IMG/VR virus record: IMGVR_UViG_3300028920_000151
Location: 1 to 39,031 of that record
Length of the DNA: 39,031 nt
Source: a virus
Strand: one strand, 5' to 3'
Shown: one piece after another, positions 23,797 through 32,539 of the stretch
How the letters are laid out: each line of letters opens with the position of its first letter
Numbering within the stretch: the stretch's first letter is position 1
Position numbers and translations under genes: made by a program
Notes under the pieces: generated by a model
Told to the model about the DNA's origin: nothing
Database searches by the model: none
The model's input: only the letters and a program-made list of their open reading frames with translations

Positions 23797-25283
23797 GTAG
23801 TCTGTATACAAAGGACTTTCAGATCAACCTGATCGTCCACCTGGCCAAAGACGAGGAATTCTTCAAGTCGACGTTGAGCTATCTGCGACATGAGGATTTC
23901 GATCTGGCGCCCTGCCAACTGGTACTGGAGGCGCTACAGAGTTACTACGGCCAATACCGGGCATTACCGGACTTCAATACGTTGCAGGTACACGTATTGC
24001 GTACTCTGCAGAACGTCGATGGGCGAACACTTACGCTTGTCAAACCGGACGAGTATGAGGCGCTATCGTACGTAATGAACGCCATCGCTACGACGACGCG
24101 GCTGAACACTGACTATTACCGCAACGAACTATCGCAGTATCTGAAGGCCATGCGGGCTATGCAGATTGTGCGCGGCCACATGGACTACCTGTCCGAGGGG
24201 CAGAGTGTCGACGACTTTTTCGGCAAGATCCTGCAAGTCAACCAGGAGATTTCCACCCATACGGCTGAAGTAACGATCGACAGTATGGACGAGAATCCGG
24301 AGCCCATACTTGAGGCCACGGACGTTCGGCGCATCAATACCGGATTGAAGCCACTGGACAATCGGACTTCCGGTGGATTGGGTCTGGGTGAGATTGGAAT
24401 GATCACCGCATGTCCTGGCGTAGGTAAGACGACGGGACTCATTAACTTCATGTACGGCGCAATCCTGACCGGTATACGTTGCCTGTTCTTTACGTTGGAG
24501 CTGAGTGCCCGGCGAATTAAGCATCGCTACCAGGGTATTGCAGCGCATATCGCTGCCGGCACATTTAAGAAACCGGTGCGAGAATGGTCACCTGAGGAAC
24601 TGGAGCGTTATCAGTTCATCCTGAATCCGGAATACAAGTACTTCGGGTATGCGGATATCGCTGATATGTCAAAGCGCAGCTTCTCGGTCGAGGACATCGA
24701 CACATCCATTCAGCGTTGGCTGGAAAAGAATAACAAGAAGCACGACACCGTAAACAACTGCAAACTGGTCTGCGTGGACTGGCTGGACAAGCTCGATCCG
24801 GCGGGCATACGTATCAATAAGAACACGCGTGAAGACACGCTGCTCATGAAGCTGAATGAAAAGCTGGGTGAGCTGGCACGGCGTTATGACTTGGGTCTAT
24901 GGACCGCAACACAGGGCACACGTGAGGCCGACGGCCGCGAAATCCTGCAGATGCGGCATACGGCCCATGGTTACCACAAGAATGATCCCCTGGATATCAG
25001 CCTGGGCATCGGTGTAGTGAACGACGGGACGGAGGAAGCCGGCGACGAAGCACTGATCAGTCAGCAGACCGAGGACAGTGAAAACGCGCCGGTTTGTAAC
25101 CGTCAGCTGATGGGTTCAATCATGAAAAACCGGGACAACCCGCCGGGGTCGTTTCGATTCTACCAGGGCCCCACACTGCGATTTTGGCAGAGTGACAGTG
25201 AGGCTAAAAACAAAGACAGAGAAGCCAAAGAAGGCAGATACATCGGAACAATAGGCTACAGAAACCAAACACAGGTAACATGA
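23793..25283 (+). CDS. dnaB: Replicative DNA helicase, DnaB/gp41-like
   Basis: A 496-residue protein. Residues 1-110 resemble the DnaB N-terminal helical domain (FFKSTLSYLRHEDFDLAPCQLVLEAL). Residues about 180-460 form the RecA-like motor: GLKPLDNRTSGGLGLGEIGMI, Walker A PGVGKTT (208-214), LFFTLELSA (H1a-like), Walker B region KLVCVDWLDKL and WTATQGTREA (H3-like). A hexameric 5'-3' fork helicase working with the primase encoded directly downstream is expected. GGAGGAA precedes the ATG. It overlaps both neighbours by 4 bases (ATGA). Confidence 0.88.
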   Translation: MSSLYTKDFQINLIVHLAKDEEFFKSTLSYLRHEDFDLAPCQLVLEALQSYYGQYRALPDFNTLQVHVLRTLQNVDGRTLTLVKPDEYEALSYVMNAIATTTRLNTDYYRNELSQYLKAMRAMQIVRGHMDYLSEGQSVDDFFGKILQVNQEISTHTAEVTIDSMDENPEPILEATDVRRINTGLKPLDNRTSGGLGLGEIGMITACPGVGKTTGLINFMYGAILTGIRCLFFTLELSARRIKHRYQGIAAHIAAGTFKKPVREWSPEELERYQFILNPEYKYFGYADIADMSKRSFSVEDIDTSIQRWLEKNNKKHDTVNNCKLVCVDWLDKLDPAGIRINKNTREDTLLMKLNEKLGELARRYDLGLWTATQGTREADGREILQMRHTAHGYHKNDPLDISLGIGVVNDGTEEAGDEALISQQTEDSENAPVCNRQLMGSIMKNRDNPPGSFRFYQGPTLRFWQSDSEAKNKDREAKEGRYIGTIGYRNQTQVT

Positions 25284-26260
25284 GTACAATGAACCCCACC
25301 GTGCTGGAGCCCCTGTTAAGGCGAAAGTTCGGCACAGTAAAACGATCGCGGGGGAAGAACGGCCTGGAGTATATCGTTGATTGCCTCTTCTGCTCAAAAC
25401 GGCAGAAGCTGTACATCAACCCCAACCGTGGGCTGTACATTTGCTTCCGCTGCGGAGAAACGGGCCGTATTGAGGACATCCTCGGGCGAGGCAAGTATGC
25501 CCGTCCAGAGGTAGCGCCACCAGTACACGTTCCGCTACCTGAAGACATCGAGCCCCCGGGCGAACTGCAAAGCCTGCAAAGCCTGTCGCCGGACCATCCG
25601 GCCGTACAGTACATTAAGCAGCGTAAGTTCGATCTCGTGGAGCTGAACAACGTCTTCGGCGTGCGGTACTGCGCGTCGGGACGAGTCTTCGGTGGTATCT
25701 TCAACACCACCAACACACTAATCTTCCCCATCTGGATGGACGGCAAGCTCCGTGGCTGGCAGTCGCGGCTGCTCTACGATCCGGACAAGCTGGATGAAAA
25801 GCAGTGTGATGCCCTGGGGTTCATGCGCGACGAGGACGGCGACATTGTGCGTCCGCCCAAATACTTTACGGCCCCGGGCATGACCAAGGGCAGTGTGTTC
25901 TTCAACTACGATTGGGCCCGCAAAGGCGACCTGGTCGTGGTATGTGAAGGTACATTCGATGCCATGGCTGTCGGCCGCTGCGCTGTAGCCACGTTGGGCA
26001 AAGGACTCTCCGATGAACAGATGCGCCGGCTGCGTTGGAGCTGGCGTCTGGCTATCGTGCTCTTGGACCCAGGTGATGCGGACGGTGAACGTGACAAGCT
26101 GGCGCTGCGCCTGCAGTTCGGCCTGGACGCTGTCATCCGAATGGAATTAGACGGATACAAGGACCCTGGCGGTGCGCCCCGTAAAGAGATCTGGAAGCAA
26201 ATCGGAGAGGCAGCGCACGAACAGGGCATCGACTTATTCAGCTACAGGTTCATCATATGA
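25280..26260 (+). CDS. dnaG: DNA primase with zinc finger and Toprim domain
   Basis: A 326-residue primase. The zinc-binding part has four cysteines: CLFC (35-38) and CFRC (55-58), with the conserved aromatic NPNRGLYICFRCGETG context of CHC2-type fingers, although here all four ligands are Cys. The Toprim domain shows CEGTFDAM (E223, D227) and LLDPGDADG (D263, D266, D268), the metal-binding acidic set. It makes RNA primers at the fork with the DnaB-like helicase. The ATG overlaps the helicase stop by 4 bases and the stop overlaps the methyltransferase ATG, so the three are translationally coupled. The length is near that of T4 gp61-type primases. Confidence 0.88.
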   Translation: MSTMNPTVLEPLLRRKFGTVKRSRGKNGLEYIVDCLFCSKRQKLYINPNRGLYICFRCGETGRIEDILGRGKYARPEVAPPVHVPLPEDIEPPGELQSLQSLSPDHPAVQYIKQRKFDLVELNNVFGVRYCASGRVFGGIFNTTNTLIFPIWMDGKLRGWQSRLLYDPDKLDEKQCDALGFMRDEDGDIVRPPKYFTAPGMTKGSVFFNYDWARKGDLVVVCEGTFDAMAVGRCAVATLGKGLSDEQMRRLRWSWRLAIVLLDPGDADGERDKLALRLQFGLDAVIRMELDGYKDPGGAPRKEIWKQIGEAAHEQGIDLFSYRFII

Positions 26261-26790
26261 CGCGAAAGTACATGAACGACAGATGGTGCGTACGCTGCAG
26301 CCGGCTGGGTCCGACGCCGTACCTGCGTAACCACTGGCAGAAGCTACTACCTAGGAATGGTGCAGGCGAACACATCGTCTCCGCTAGAATCATGGATATC
26401 GGATGCGGCAACGGCCGCAATGTCGAGTTCATGCGTAGGCAAGGCTACACGAATACCGTGGCCTTTGACATGGCAAACGACTACGGATACAAGATCACGC
26501 TCGGGCGGGAAAGATTTCCCTTACTCGACGACAGTGTTTCAGTGGTACTCGCCAACTATGTTTTCATGTTCCTCGACCCCAAAGAACGTAAACAAGTAAT
26601 CAAAGAAATCAAGCGCCTGGCAGATCCCGGATATACGGGGTGCCGGATCATGGTCGAGCTCTACCCTGCCAAAGACAGTTTCGCAAAAACAGACGCGCAG
26701 TGCACCGCACTCCAGAAAGAACTTTTTGAACAATTGGGCTGGTACAAAGTACTGTACAGCAAACACAGATTTATCGCAAGGAACCACTAA
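26257..26790 (+). CDS. SAM-dependent methyltransferase (class I)
   Basis: A 177-residue protein. Motif I RIMDIGCGNGRN (residues 45-56) binds SAM; FDMAND is the acidic end of strand 2; SVSVVLANYVFMFL is motif IV, with ANYV rather than a [DN]PP[YF] motif, so it does not look like an N6A or N4C DNA methyltransferase. A short Cys pair (WCVRC) lies near the N-terminus. The substrate is unknown. It starts within the primase stop codon (ATGA) and is followed by a sulfotransferase-like protein and a glycosyltransferase, suggesting one modification pathway. The family is fairly secure, the substrate not. Confidence 0.75.
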   Translation: MTRKYMNDRWCVRCSRLGPTPYLRNHWQKLLPRNGAGEHIVSARIMDIGCGNGRNVEFMRRQGYTNTVAFDMANDYGYKITLGRERFPLLDDSVSVVLANYVFMFLDPKERKQVIKEIKRLADPGYTGCRIMVELYPAKDSFAKTDAQCTALQKELFEQLGWYKVLYSKHRFIARNH

Positions 26791-26792
26791 CA

Positions 26793-27518
26793 GTGAAACT
26801 CTACCTCCAACTCGGAATGGCCCGGAGCGGCTTACATGCGGTGGGTAATTGGATCCGGTTACAGCATGGCGACATAACGTATTACAACGACGTGAAGATC
26901 GAAGATAACAAGTTCACAGGGGGCGTTCTATGTCACGGTAAGACAGCAACCTTTCTCGGGTTCGAGGACTTCGATATGCAGGAGTGGGAGAAGAACCGCT
27001 TCCCAGAACGCCTTGCGCGCTTTGAGCGCGTGTACGCCATAATCGTTATGCGAGACATACGCAACTGGCTGGCCAGTTGCTACAAGGCCTATCGTGTGAA
27101 TAAAGGGATCAGGTGGCGTCGGCGGATGATCGAGAACCTGGGAGGCAAAGACGGAAGGATAGCTCGTTGGGTCCGGCTTATGGCTGAGTACCTGGGTCAG
27201 GGAATGATCAGCAACCCGGTTCCTGTTTCGTTCAACAAATGGTTTGTCGACAGAGAATACCGGCAAGTGTTGGCCACAGCATTGGACGTTCCGTTTACCG
27301 ATGAGGGCAAGGACACAGTCTACGCCAGCGGCCGTTTCGGCGGCGGCGGAAGTAGCTTCGATCAGAAGCGTTTCGACAGTCGAGCCAGTGAGATGGATAT
27401 CCTGAATCGCTGGCGCGTGTTTGAACACGAGCCAGAATATCAGGCACTCCTGGACGAATACGAGGACATCGTGGGACTGTCCGACCTGCATCTAGGAACA
27501 CCGGGAAATTGGAAATGA
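26793..27518 (+). CDS. Sulfotransferase-like P-loop protein 2
   Basis: A 241-residue protein starting at GTG 26793, 2 bases after the methyltransferase stop; only a weak AAGGA lies upstream. It has the same signature order as the protein at 7615-8358: phosphosulfate-type loop GMARSGLHAVGNW (R11-G13), a strand VMRDIRNWLASC (R87, D88), GGGGSSFD (183-190) and a C-terminal M-x-x-x-NRW. N-terminal LQLGMARSGLHAVGNW is close to family consensus. Sulfate transfer from PAPS is inferred; an unrelated group-transfer activity on this fold cannot be excluded. The stop overlaps the following glycosyltransferase ATG. Confidence 0.62.
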   Translation: MKLYLQLGMARSGLHAVGNWIRLQHGDITYYNDVKIEDNKFTGGVLCHGKTATFLGFEDFDMQEWEKNRFPERLARFERVYAIIVMRDIRNWLASCYKAYRVNKGIRWRRRMIENLGGKDGRIARWVRLMAEYLGQGMISNPVPVSFNKWFVDREYRQVLATALDVPFTDEGKDTVYASGRFGGGGSSFDQKRFDSRASEMDILNRWRVFEHEPEYQALLDEYEDIVGLSDLHLGTPGNWK

Positions 27519-28276
27519 ACATTGTAACTATCTGTAAGATCGACGAGTGGATACCGACGCATCTGGCTCGGTTCGTATACTTCGCCAGGCAGGCCGTGAA
27601 AGATGTTAAGATCCACGTGGCGATTCCTACGAGAGGTGAGTCCGAAGAAGTACTAGCTGCCGTAGCCAGGCCGCTTCGGGCAGCGGGTCTCAATCTCCGG
27701 TTCATCAAACAACAAGACGTGGCGGGGCGGCTGCTCTACTTCGACATGCTGCGTTCGGCGGCCACGGAACTGTTTGGTCTGGACGAATGCCTGTACGCTG
27801 ATCCGGACATAGATATCGTGGAAGACATCAGCGACATTACGCAATACGACGGAGATCTGTTATGGGTGCCAAATCCGATAACGATATCGCACCTGGTGCC
27901 CCAGTTCAAAAAGCTAAACCTGCAGCCGCCTTATATGGAGCCTGGCTTCATGTATATGCGCAGCTCGTTCAAAAAGGACTTTGAGAAGTGGCTGAACGAT
28001 CCGGCAATAGATCGAGGCAGCTTTGCGCCCGGGTCAGTGATCTGGAGCGCTATCAGCGCCGGCGTGGGCAGCCCTCCGATACCACAGTACTACAACGTGA
28101 CGGGGTGGGCGGCAGATCAGCTATGCACGGCCAAAAGCATACACTTTACAGGGCCGTTCGCCAAGCAATGGCGGCCGTACATTTCCTACGAGCACCAGCC
28201 TTGTAGACGCATGATCATAAATCCGAAACCCGTTGAGGACGGGATTCCAGATTTAGACTATAGGAGGCACCTATGA
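27515..28276 (+). CDS. GT-A glycosyltransferase (GT8-like)
   Basis: A 253-residue protein; ATG 27515 overlaps the previous stop (ATGA). It shows the GT-A pattern: N-terminal MNIVTICK strand, FDMLRSAATELFGLDECLYADPDID with the metal/nucleotide-sugar DxD (D96, D98), GFMYMRSSF in the acceptor region, and a C-terminal IHFTGPFAKQW, close to the HFxGxxKPW motif of GT8-type enzymes. Donor and acceptor are unknown. The gene is sandwiched between the sulfotransferase-like gene and the DNA polymerase gene, overlapping both. Candidate substrates are a modified base in phage DNA, virion proteins or host glycans. Confidence 0.68.
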   Translation: MNIVTICKIDEWIPTHLARFVYFARQAVKDVKIHVAIPTRGESEEVLAAVARPLRAAGLNLRFIKQQDVAGRLLYFDMLRSAATELFGLDECLYADPDIDIVEDISDITQYDGDLLWVPNPITISHLVPQFKKLNLQPPYMEPGFMYMRSSFKKDFEKWLNDPAIDRGSFAPGSVIWSAISAGVGSPPIPQYYNVTGWAADQLCTAKSIHFTGPFAKQWRPYISYEHQPCRRMIINPKPVEDGIPDLDYRRHL

Positions 28277-31044
28277 CCGAAGAACAAGAGCAGATACCGA
28301 CCCAGTTGGATCACACACGTGTAATCGGAGGACTGAAGTGGGTTCGCGGATACCCGGAACCCAGTAAGGACGGGCTTCCGGCCGAGACTATGGTCATTGG
28401 AGACCATCCGGGTCCCGAGGAGACCAGAGACGGTAGCGTCTTTCGGGGTCCTAGCGGGACAAAGGTTCTGTGGCCGACTTGTAACAAGCTGGGATTCGAT
28501 TACGCTCCGGGCAAGGCCTATTTCACGAATGCGGTGAAATACGAGCCGCCGGGTAAGCGAGCGGTGAACGCCGGGGATATCAAGCGCTGCAAACCCGTGC
28601 TGGAGGACGAGATCGAGCGTGCGGGACCCCGGGTCATTGTGTGCCTGGGCGCCAACGCACTGAAGGCCATCATGGGCCGTTCGTACACGCTGAACGAGTA
28701 TCGGGGCGTGGTCCTCGAACATCCGGAGCGCTCCGGCGTGAAGGTAATAGCGGCCTACAATCCGGCATACGTATTGCGCAACCCCGAGGCAATCGATATC
28801 TACGAGGAAGACTGGCGTACGGTGGTGCGTTTACAGAGAGGTCAGGCGGTCGAAGAGCAAGATACACAATACGTCGTATTGCAGACCGCCGATCAGGTGC
28901 GGGCGTTCAAGGACGAGATGCTACAGCAATCGAGTCCGCTGCTATCTATTGACTGTGAGTGGAATGGTGCGACCTGGATGTCGCCCGATCGCTATGTGAG
29001 GCTTGTCCAAATCGGATTCAAGCCCGGCTATGCGGCCGTAATCGAATTGTACGATGAGGGTGTAGTGCCCGAGGGCGAACTCTGGACGCCGGCGTGTAAG
29101 CGCAGGGTCATGGGCGACGAACAAGGTGCTTGGGCAGCTATCAAAGAATTGTTTGAGTATCCGACCGTGCAGCTCATGGGTCAGAACATCATCGCAGACG
29201 GTCAATGGCTGATGTCCTACGGCATCGACATACGGGACCGCGTGGTATTCGACACGATGCTGGCCGAGCACCTGATCCGGGAGACTGGGCCCTTCGGCCT
29301 GGAGCGCCTAACAGTCAAGTACACGAAACTCGGCCGCTACGATATACCGGTAATGCGATGGGTGAAGGACCACAAGCTGGAGTGCGTGCATGGTTACGGC
29401 CCGGTGCCCCGGGACCTGTTGATCCCGTACGGTGCCAAGGACGTGGATGCGCCTATTCGGATTGCTCGGAAGCAGATGCCACTGCTGGCGGAATTTATGC
29501 AGCCACGCGGTAATTATCCCAGCCTGTGGGCAATCGTGATGCAGACCCAGCGTATCCTCTATGAGATAGAGGGTACGGGGCAGCTCGTCGACAAGGATAG
29601 ACTGGAGTCATTGATCAAGACCTACCGTGATCGCCTGACGGAGTTGGAGGGCATACTCGTTACGATGGCAACCGATCAGGGGCTACAGAACTTCAACCAC
29701 CGGTCGATATATGACGTGCGGAAGCTGCTGTACGACACGCTGCATTTGACGCCGATCAAGACCACGAAGGGCAAACCCTGGAAGATGGTGATGAACCAGA
29801 GCCCGGACCAGCAGGCCTTACATGCGCCCGCTGCCGATAAGGTGACACTGGAAATCCTGCAGGAGGAGCACCCCGCTGCAAAGGCGCTGCTGAATGTGCG
29901 TCGAGTACATACGGCCGTCAAGTACTTCTTGCGGGACGACGACGAGGCAGATGAAGCAAGCTCGGGGGGCGGCATTAAGGCCAAGGTGTGGGCGGACGGG
30001 CGTCTGCATCCCCATTTCTCCCAGCTCTCGGAAACCGGTCGTTTTCGGACCAGCAAACCGAACTGTCAGAACTGGCCGAAAAAGGTGGAGGGTGAGATGG
30101 TCGAAGCATTTGGCGCCAAAGAAAAGGTGCCGCCACTGATTCGATCGATCATTGTCCCAACGCCAGGCTACTATCTGATGGAAGCCGACTTTGTGCAGGC
30201 TGAGTTGTTTGTACTTGCTGCGTTGTCAGGCGACGAGCATATGTGGGAAGCGCTGACGACTCCCGGCAAGGACATGCACGATCTGACGGCCATAACGTCG
30301 TTCGGGTTGGCTGTCCTGGACAAGGACGGACACCCGGTATCGGAGGAACACATTCTCGACCTGGCGGCCCGAGATCGTAAAGCATTTGAAGACTATCAGA
30401 AGACTTTGATTTACGTGGACCAACGTGGTAAGCGGATGTCGCGTGGTGAGTTCAAGAACGGTATCAGGGTGTCGGCGAAGAACCTGAACTTCGGCATACC
30501 CTACGGGCGTGGTGCCCTGGACATTGCCCGGCAAGTCAAGGCAGAAACGGGATCTAAAACACCGATTGCGGAACTCCAGGATGAAATCCAGCAGATGATG
30601 GATGTCTGGAAAACCACGACCTACAAACAAGCCTGGGACTTCATGACAACCTGCGCGGCGGGGGCAAGTGATCCCGGGTATCTGACGAACCCGTGGGGAC
30701 GCAAGCGTCGATTTACGAAAGCGCAAACGAAAGAAAAGGAGGCAGGGCAGGAACGAGAGGCACAAAACTTCCCGATTCAAAGTACCGTAGCCGATACATG
30801 TATGATCGCGATGTGGCTCATGTGTGAATACCGAAAGCAGCACGGCCTGAAGTTCAGGCTTGTGAACCAAATCCACGATGCGATCATGGTCGAAGTACCC
30901 GAAGACGAAGTCGAAAGGACAAGAACCATGTTTAATGAAACAATGGGTAACATCGACATACCAATACCACACAGACAACCGCTACGTTTGAACATCGATA
31001 TTGATGTATTGACGCGGTGGGGACAGAAGAAAAAGGAGGACTAA
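28273..31044 (+). CDS. polA: UDG-like domain fused to A-family DNA polymerase
   Basis: A 923-residue protein. Residues about 30-190 resemble family-4-type uracil-DNA glycosylases: GDHPGPEE, FRGPSG, FTNAVKYEPPGKR, IVCLGANAL and AYNPAYVLR. The last has Asn163 where active members usually have His, and the N-terminal iron-sulfur cysteines are absent. Residues about 220-410 are a DEDDy 3'-5' exonuclease (D227, E229; GQNIIADGQW; YGAKD). The polymerase domain has motif A ADFVQAEL (D639), motif B R732/K736/F740 in RVSAKNLNFGIPYG and motif C HD (H868, D869). It is the replicative polymerase of this phage. AGGAGG precedes the ATG, which overlaps the glycosyltransferase stop. Confidence 0.92.
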   Translation: MTEEQEQIPTQLDHTRVIGGLKWVRGYPEPSKDGLPAETMVIGDHPGPEETRDGSVFRGPSGTKVLWPTCNKLGFDYAPGKAYFTNAVKYEPPGKRAVNAGDIKRCKPVLEDEIERAGPRVIVCLGANALKAIMGRSYTLNEYRGVVLEHPERSGVKVIAAYNPAYVLRNPEAIDIYEEDWRTVVRLQRGQAVEEQDTQYVVLQTADQVRAFKDEMLQQSSPLLSIDCEWNGATWMSPDRYVRLVQIGFKPGYAAVIELYDEGVVPEGELWTPACKRRVMGDEQGAWAAIKELFEYPTVQLMGQNIIADGQWLMSYGIDIRDRVVFDTMLAEHLIRETGPFGLERLTVKYTKLGRYDIPVMRWVKDHKLECVHGYGPVPRDLLIPYGAKDVDAPIRIARKQMPLLAEFMQPRGNYPSLWAIVMQTQRILYEIEGTGQLVDKDRLESLIKTYRDRLTELEGILVTMATDQGLQNFNHRSIYDVRKLLYDTLHLTPIKTTKGKPWKMVMNQSPDQQALHAPAADKVTLEILQEEHPAAKALLNVRRVHTAVKYFLRDDDEADEASSGGGIKAKVWADGRLHPHFSQLSETGRFRTSKPNCQNWPKKVEGEMVEAFGAKEKVPPLIRSIIVPTPGYYLMEADFVQAELFVLAALSGDEHMWEALTTPGKDMHDLTAITSFGLAVLDKDGHPVSEEHILDLAARDRKAFEDYQKTLIYVDQRGKRMSRGEFKNGIRVSAKNLNFGIPYGRGALDIARQVKAETGSKTPIAELQDEIQQMMDVWKTTTYKQAWDFMTTCAAGASDPGYLTNPWGRKRRFTKAQTKEKEAGQEREAQNFPIQSTVADTCMIAMWLMCEYRKQHGLKFRLVNQIHDAIMVEVPEDEVERTRTMFNETMGNIDIPIPHRQPLRLNIDIDVLTRWGQKKKED

Positions 31045-31046
31045 CA

Positions 31047-32480
31047 ATGGGACTGAATGATCAGGTACAAGGTATCGGCTCAAGTCAGGGGCGGAGACGG
31101 TTCATCTTCAAGGACGGTGTTCGTTTCAACCACATGACTGGTGACCAGCCAATGGCATTCAGGTTACTACCGGCGATCGATCCCAGTAATCAGGATATGA
31201 ACACGTCGTGGCTGCCGTTTGCTTTACCCGATGGTAAACTGACCGATTTCGCGCTTGTGCTATACATCGGCCGTTTCATCGGCCATGGCCGCGGGAAATT
31301 CGGGACGCGCCAAGATGTCCTGTCTCTCCGTTCCTTTGCGAAGGAGGGGGAAGACGTCTTTGATCCGATCGAGCACCTGCTCCGGTCGATCAGCCAGATG
31401 TCGGGAGACTGGGGCTATCTGACCGAGGACCAGGGTGAAGGCAAAGGCCGGGAACGCGCAGCGATCGGTAGACCGCTTGCACATTTGGTAGCCAACATCT
31501 GGGACTTGAACCAACCGACTGTCGGAGTACAGCTTGGTGTCTTCTCGTCCAGCGCGTGTAACTCACTGCTGGATCCGAAAGAAGGTCTAGTGTTCCAACG
31601 TAACGCAAACGCCACGCCCGACCGGGTGGCACAGAACTACCTGGAATCCTACGCAATGGGGGACTTGACTGATCCAAATAACGGGCCAATCCTGGTCTGT
31701 GCTAAGGGCAACGACCGGGGCGAATACTCGAAGTACCGGATCACCTGTGCGCTTGACGGACAGAACTTCGTCATGCGCCGGCCCCTTCAGCAGGGGATGA
31801 TGGCGGCACGCTACAACCTGTCCCAGGCGGAAACGTTCATCAACGTCCCGACTGAACAGGAGATCGTGGATACTCTGGTGCAATTGCTCAATATGCGCTC
31901 GCCACGTGGGTATCACGAGCACGCGTTGCTGAAGCAGGTATTCCCGCAGTTCGAAGTGCCGGAGCCCCCAGCAGCGGCCGCGACAACGCCACAAATTCAG
32001 GGTGGTTTTGGTGTCAGCCCGGCACAGATTCCGGGTCTGGCGCAGGCAGCCCCTGTAGGTGTACCCCCAGCGGGCGTGTCCCCAACAGGTATACCCCCAG
32101 CATCGGCGGTTCCGCCGGCTCCTGCGCAGGCAGCCCCTGTAGCCACTCAGCCGATTGTACCGCCAGCTGGTACTGGCATACCCCCTGCAACCGAAATGGC
32201 CCCTGTAGCGCCTCCTGCGGCCCCTGTAGCCCCTGTACAGGCCGCACAGGCTCCGGCGGCTGCCCCGGCGGCTGCCCCGGCGGCTGCCCCGGCGGCTGCC
32301 CCGGCGGCTGAGGCGCAGGGTGCAATGGCCAATATGGCAGCAGGGACGCCGTCGGTACCTGCGGCCCCCGAGGGCACGGCTCCGGCGACAGCGACCGTGG
32401 TTCCCGGCGACGTGAGTGCGGGGCCTGACTTCAACCCCCAGGCCTTTCTGGATAAGCTCCAGGGCATGGGACAGAAATAG
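31047..32480 (+). CDS. Probable single-stranded DNA-binding protein with Pro/Ala linker
   Basis: A 477-residue protein; ATG 31047 follows AAAGGAGG, 2 bases after the polymerase stop. Residues 1-300 are folded and beta-rich (RRRFIFKDGVRF, AFRLLPAID, YSKYRITCALDGQNF) and could be an OB-fold region. Residues 305-450 are a Pro/Ala/Val-rich linker with (AAPA)n and (PV)n repeats. The end (PDFNPQAFLDKLQGMGQK) is a short amphipathic tip, comparable in layout to SSB tails that recruit partners. The position between the polymerase and RecA-like genes fits a gp32-type role. No zinc ligands are seen. This is inference from layout and context; direct family similarity is not established. Confidence 0.55.
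   Translation: MGLNDQVQGIGSSQGRRRFIFKDGVRFNHMTGDQPMAFRLLPAIDPSNQDMNTSWLPFALPDGKLTDFALVLYIGRFIGHGRGKFGTRQDVLSLRSFAKEGEDVFDPIEHLLRSISQMSGDWGYLTEDQGEGKGRERAAIGRPLAHLVANIWDLNQPTVGVQLGVFSSSACNSLLDPKEGLVFQRNANATPDRVAQNYLESYAMGDLTDPNNGPILVCAKGNDRGEYSKYRITCALDGQNFVMRRPLQQGMMAARYNLSQAETFINVPTEQEIVDTLVQLLNMRSPRGYHEHALLKQVFPQFEVPEPPAAAATTPQIQGGFGVSPAQIPGLAQAAPVGVPPAGVSPTGIPPASAVPPAPAQAAPVATQPIVPPAGTGIPPATEMAPVAPPAAPVAPVQAAQAPAAAPAAAPAAAPAAAPAAEAQGAMANMAAGTPSVPAAPEGTAPATATVVPGDVSAGPDFNPQAFLDKLQGMGQK
32255..32310 (+). repeat. 12-bp tandem repeat encoding Ala-Ala-Pro-Ala
   Basis: GGCGGCTGCCCC is repeated four times exactly (32255-32302), followed by a partial fifth copy. A second short repeat, GGCCCCTGTAG or GCCCCTGTAG, is scattered at 32048-32240. 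Both lie in the linker of the SSB-like gene and are probable sites of slippage. Confidence 0.9.
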
Positions 32481-32499
32481 GATACGGTAAGCAAAACCA

Positions 32500-32521
32500 G
32501 GGGCGGGTACGCACCCGCCCC
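32500..32521 (+). terminator. GC-rich hairpin between the SSB-like and lipoprotein genes
   Basis: GGGGCGGGT (32500-32508), loop ACGC, ACCCGCCCC (32513-32521), then TT. A 9-bp perfect stem, with the GAAGGAG of the next gene 5 bases after it. The weak U-tract suggests a processing, attenuation or mRNA-stability element rather than full termination. Confidence 0.55.
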
Positions 32522-32539
32522 TTGCTGAAGGAGAACGAG

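Noticed and set aside
32255-32310. CRISPR-like or satellite array
   Set aside because: The 12-bp units are adjacent without spacers and encode an Ala-Ala-Pro-Ala linker in frame.
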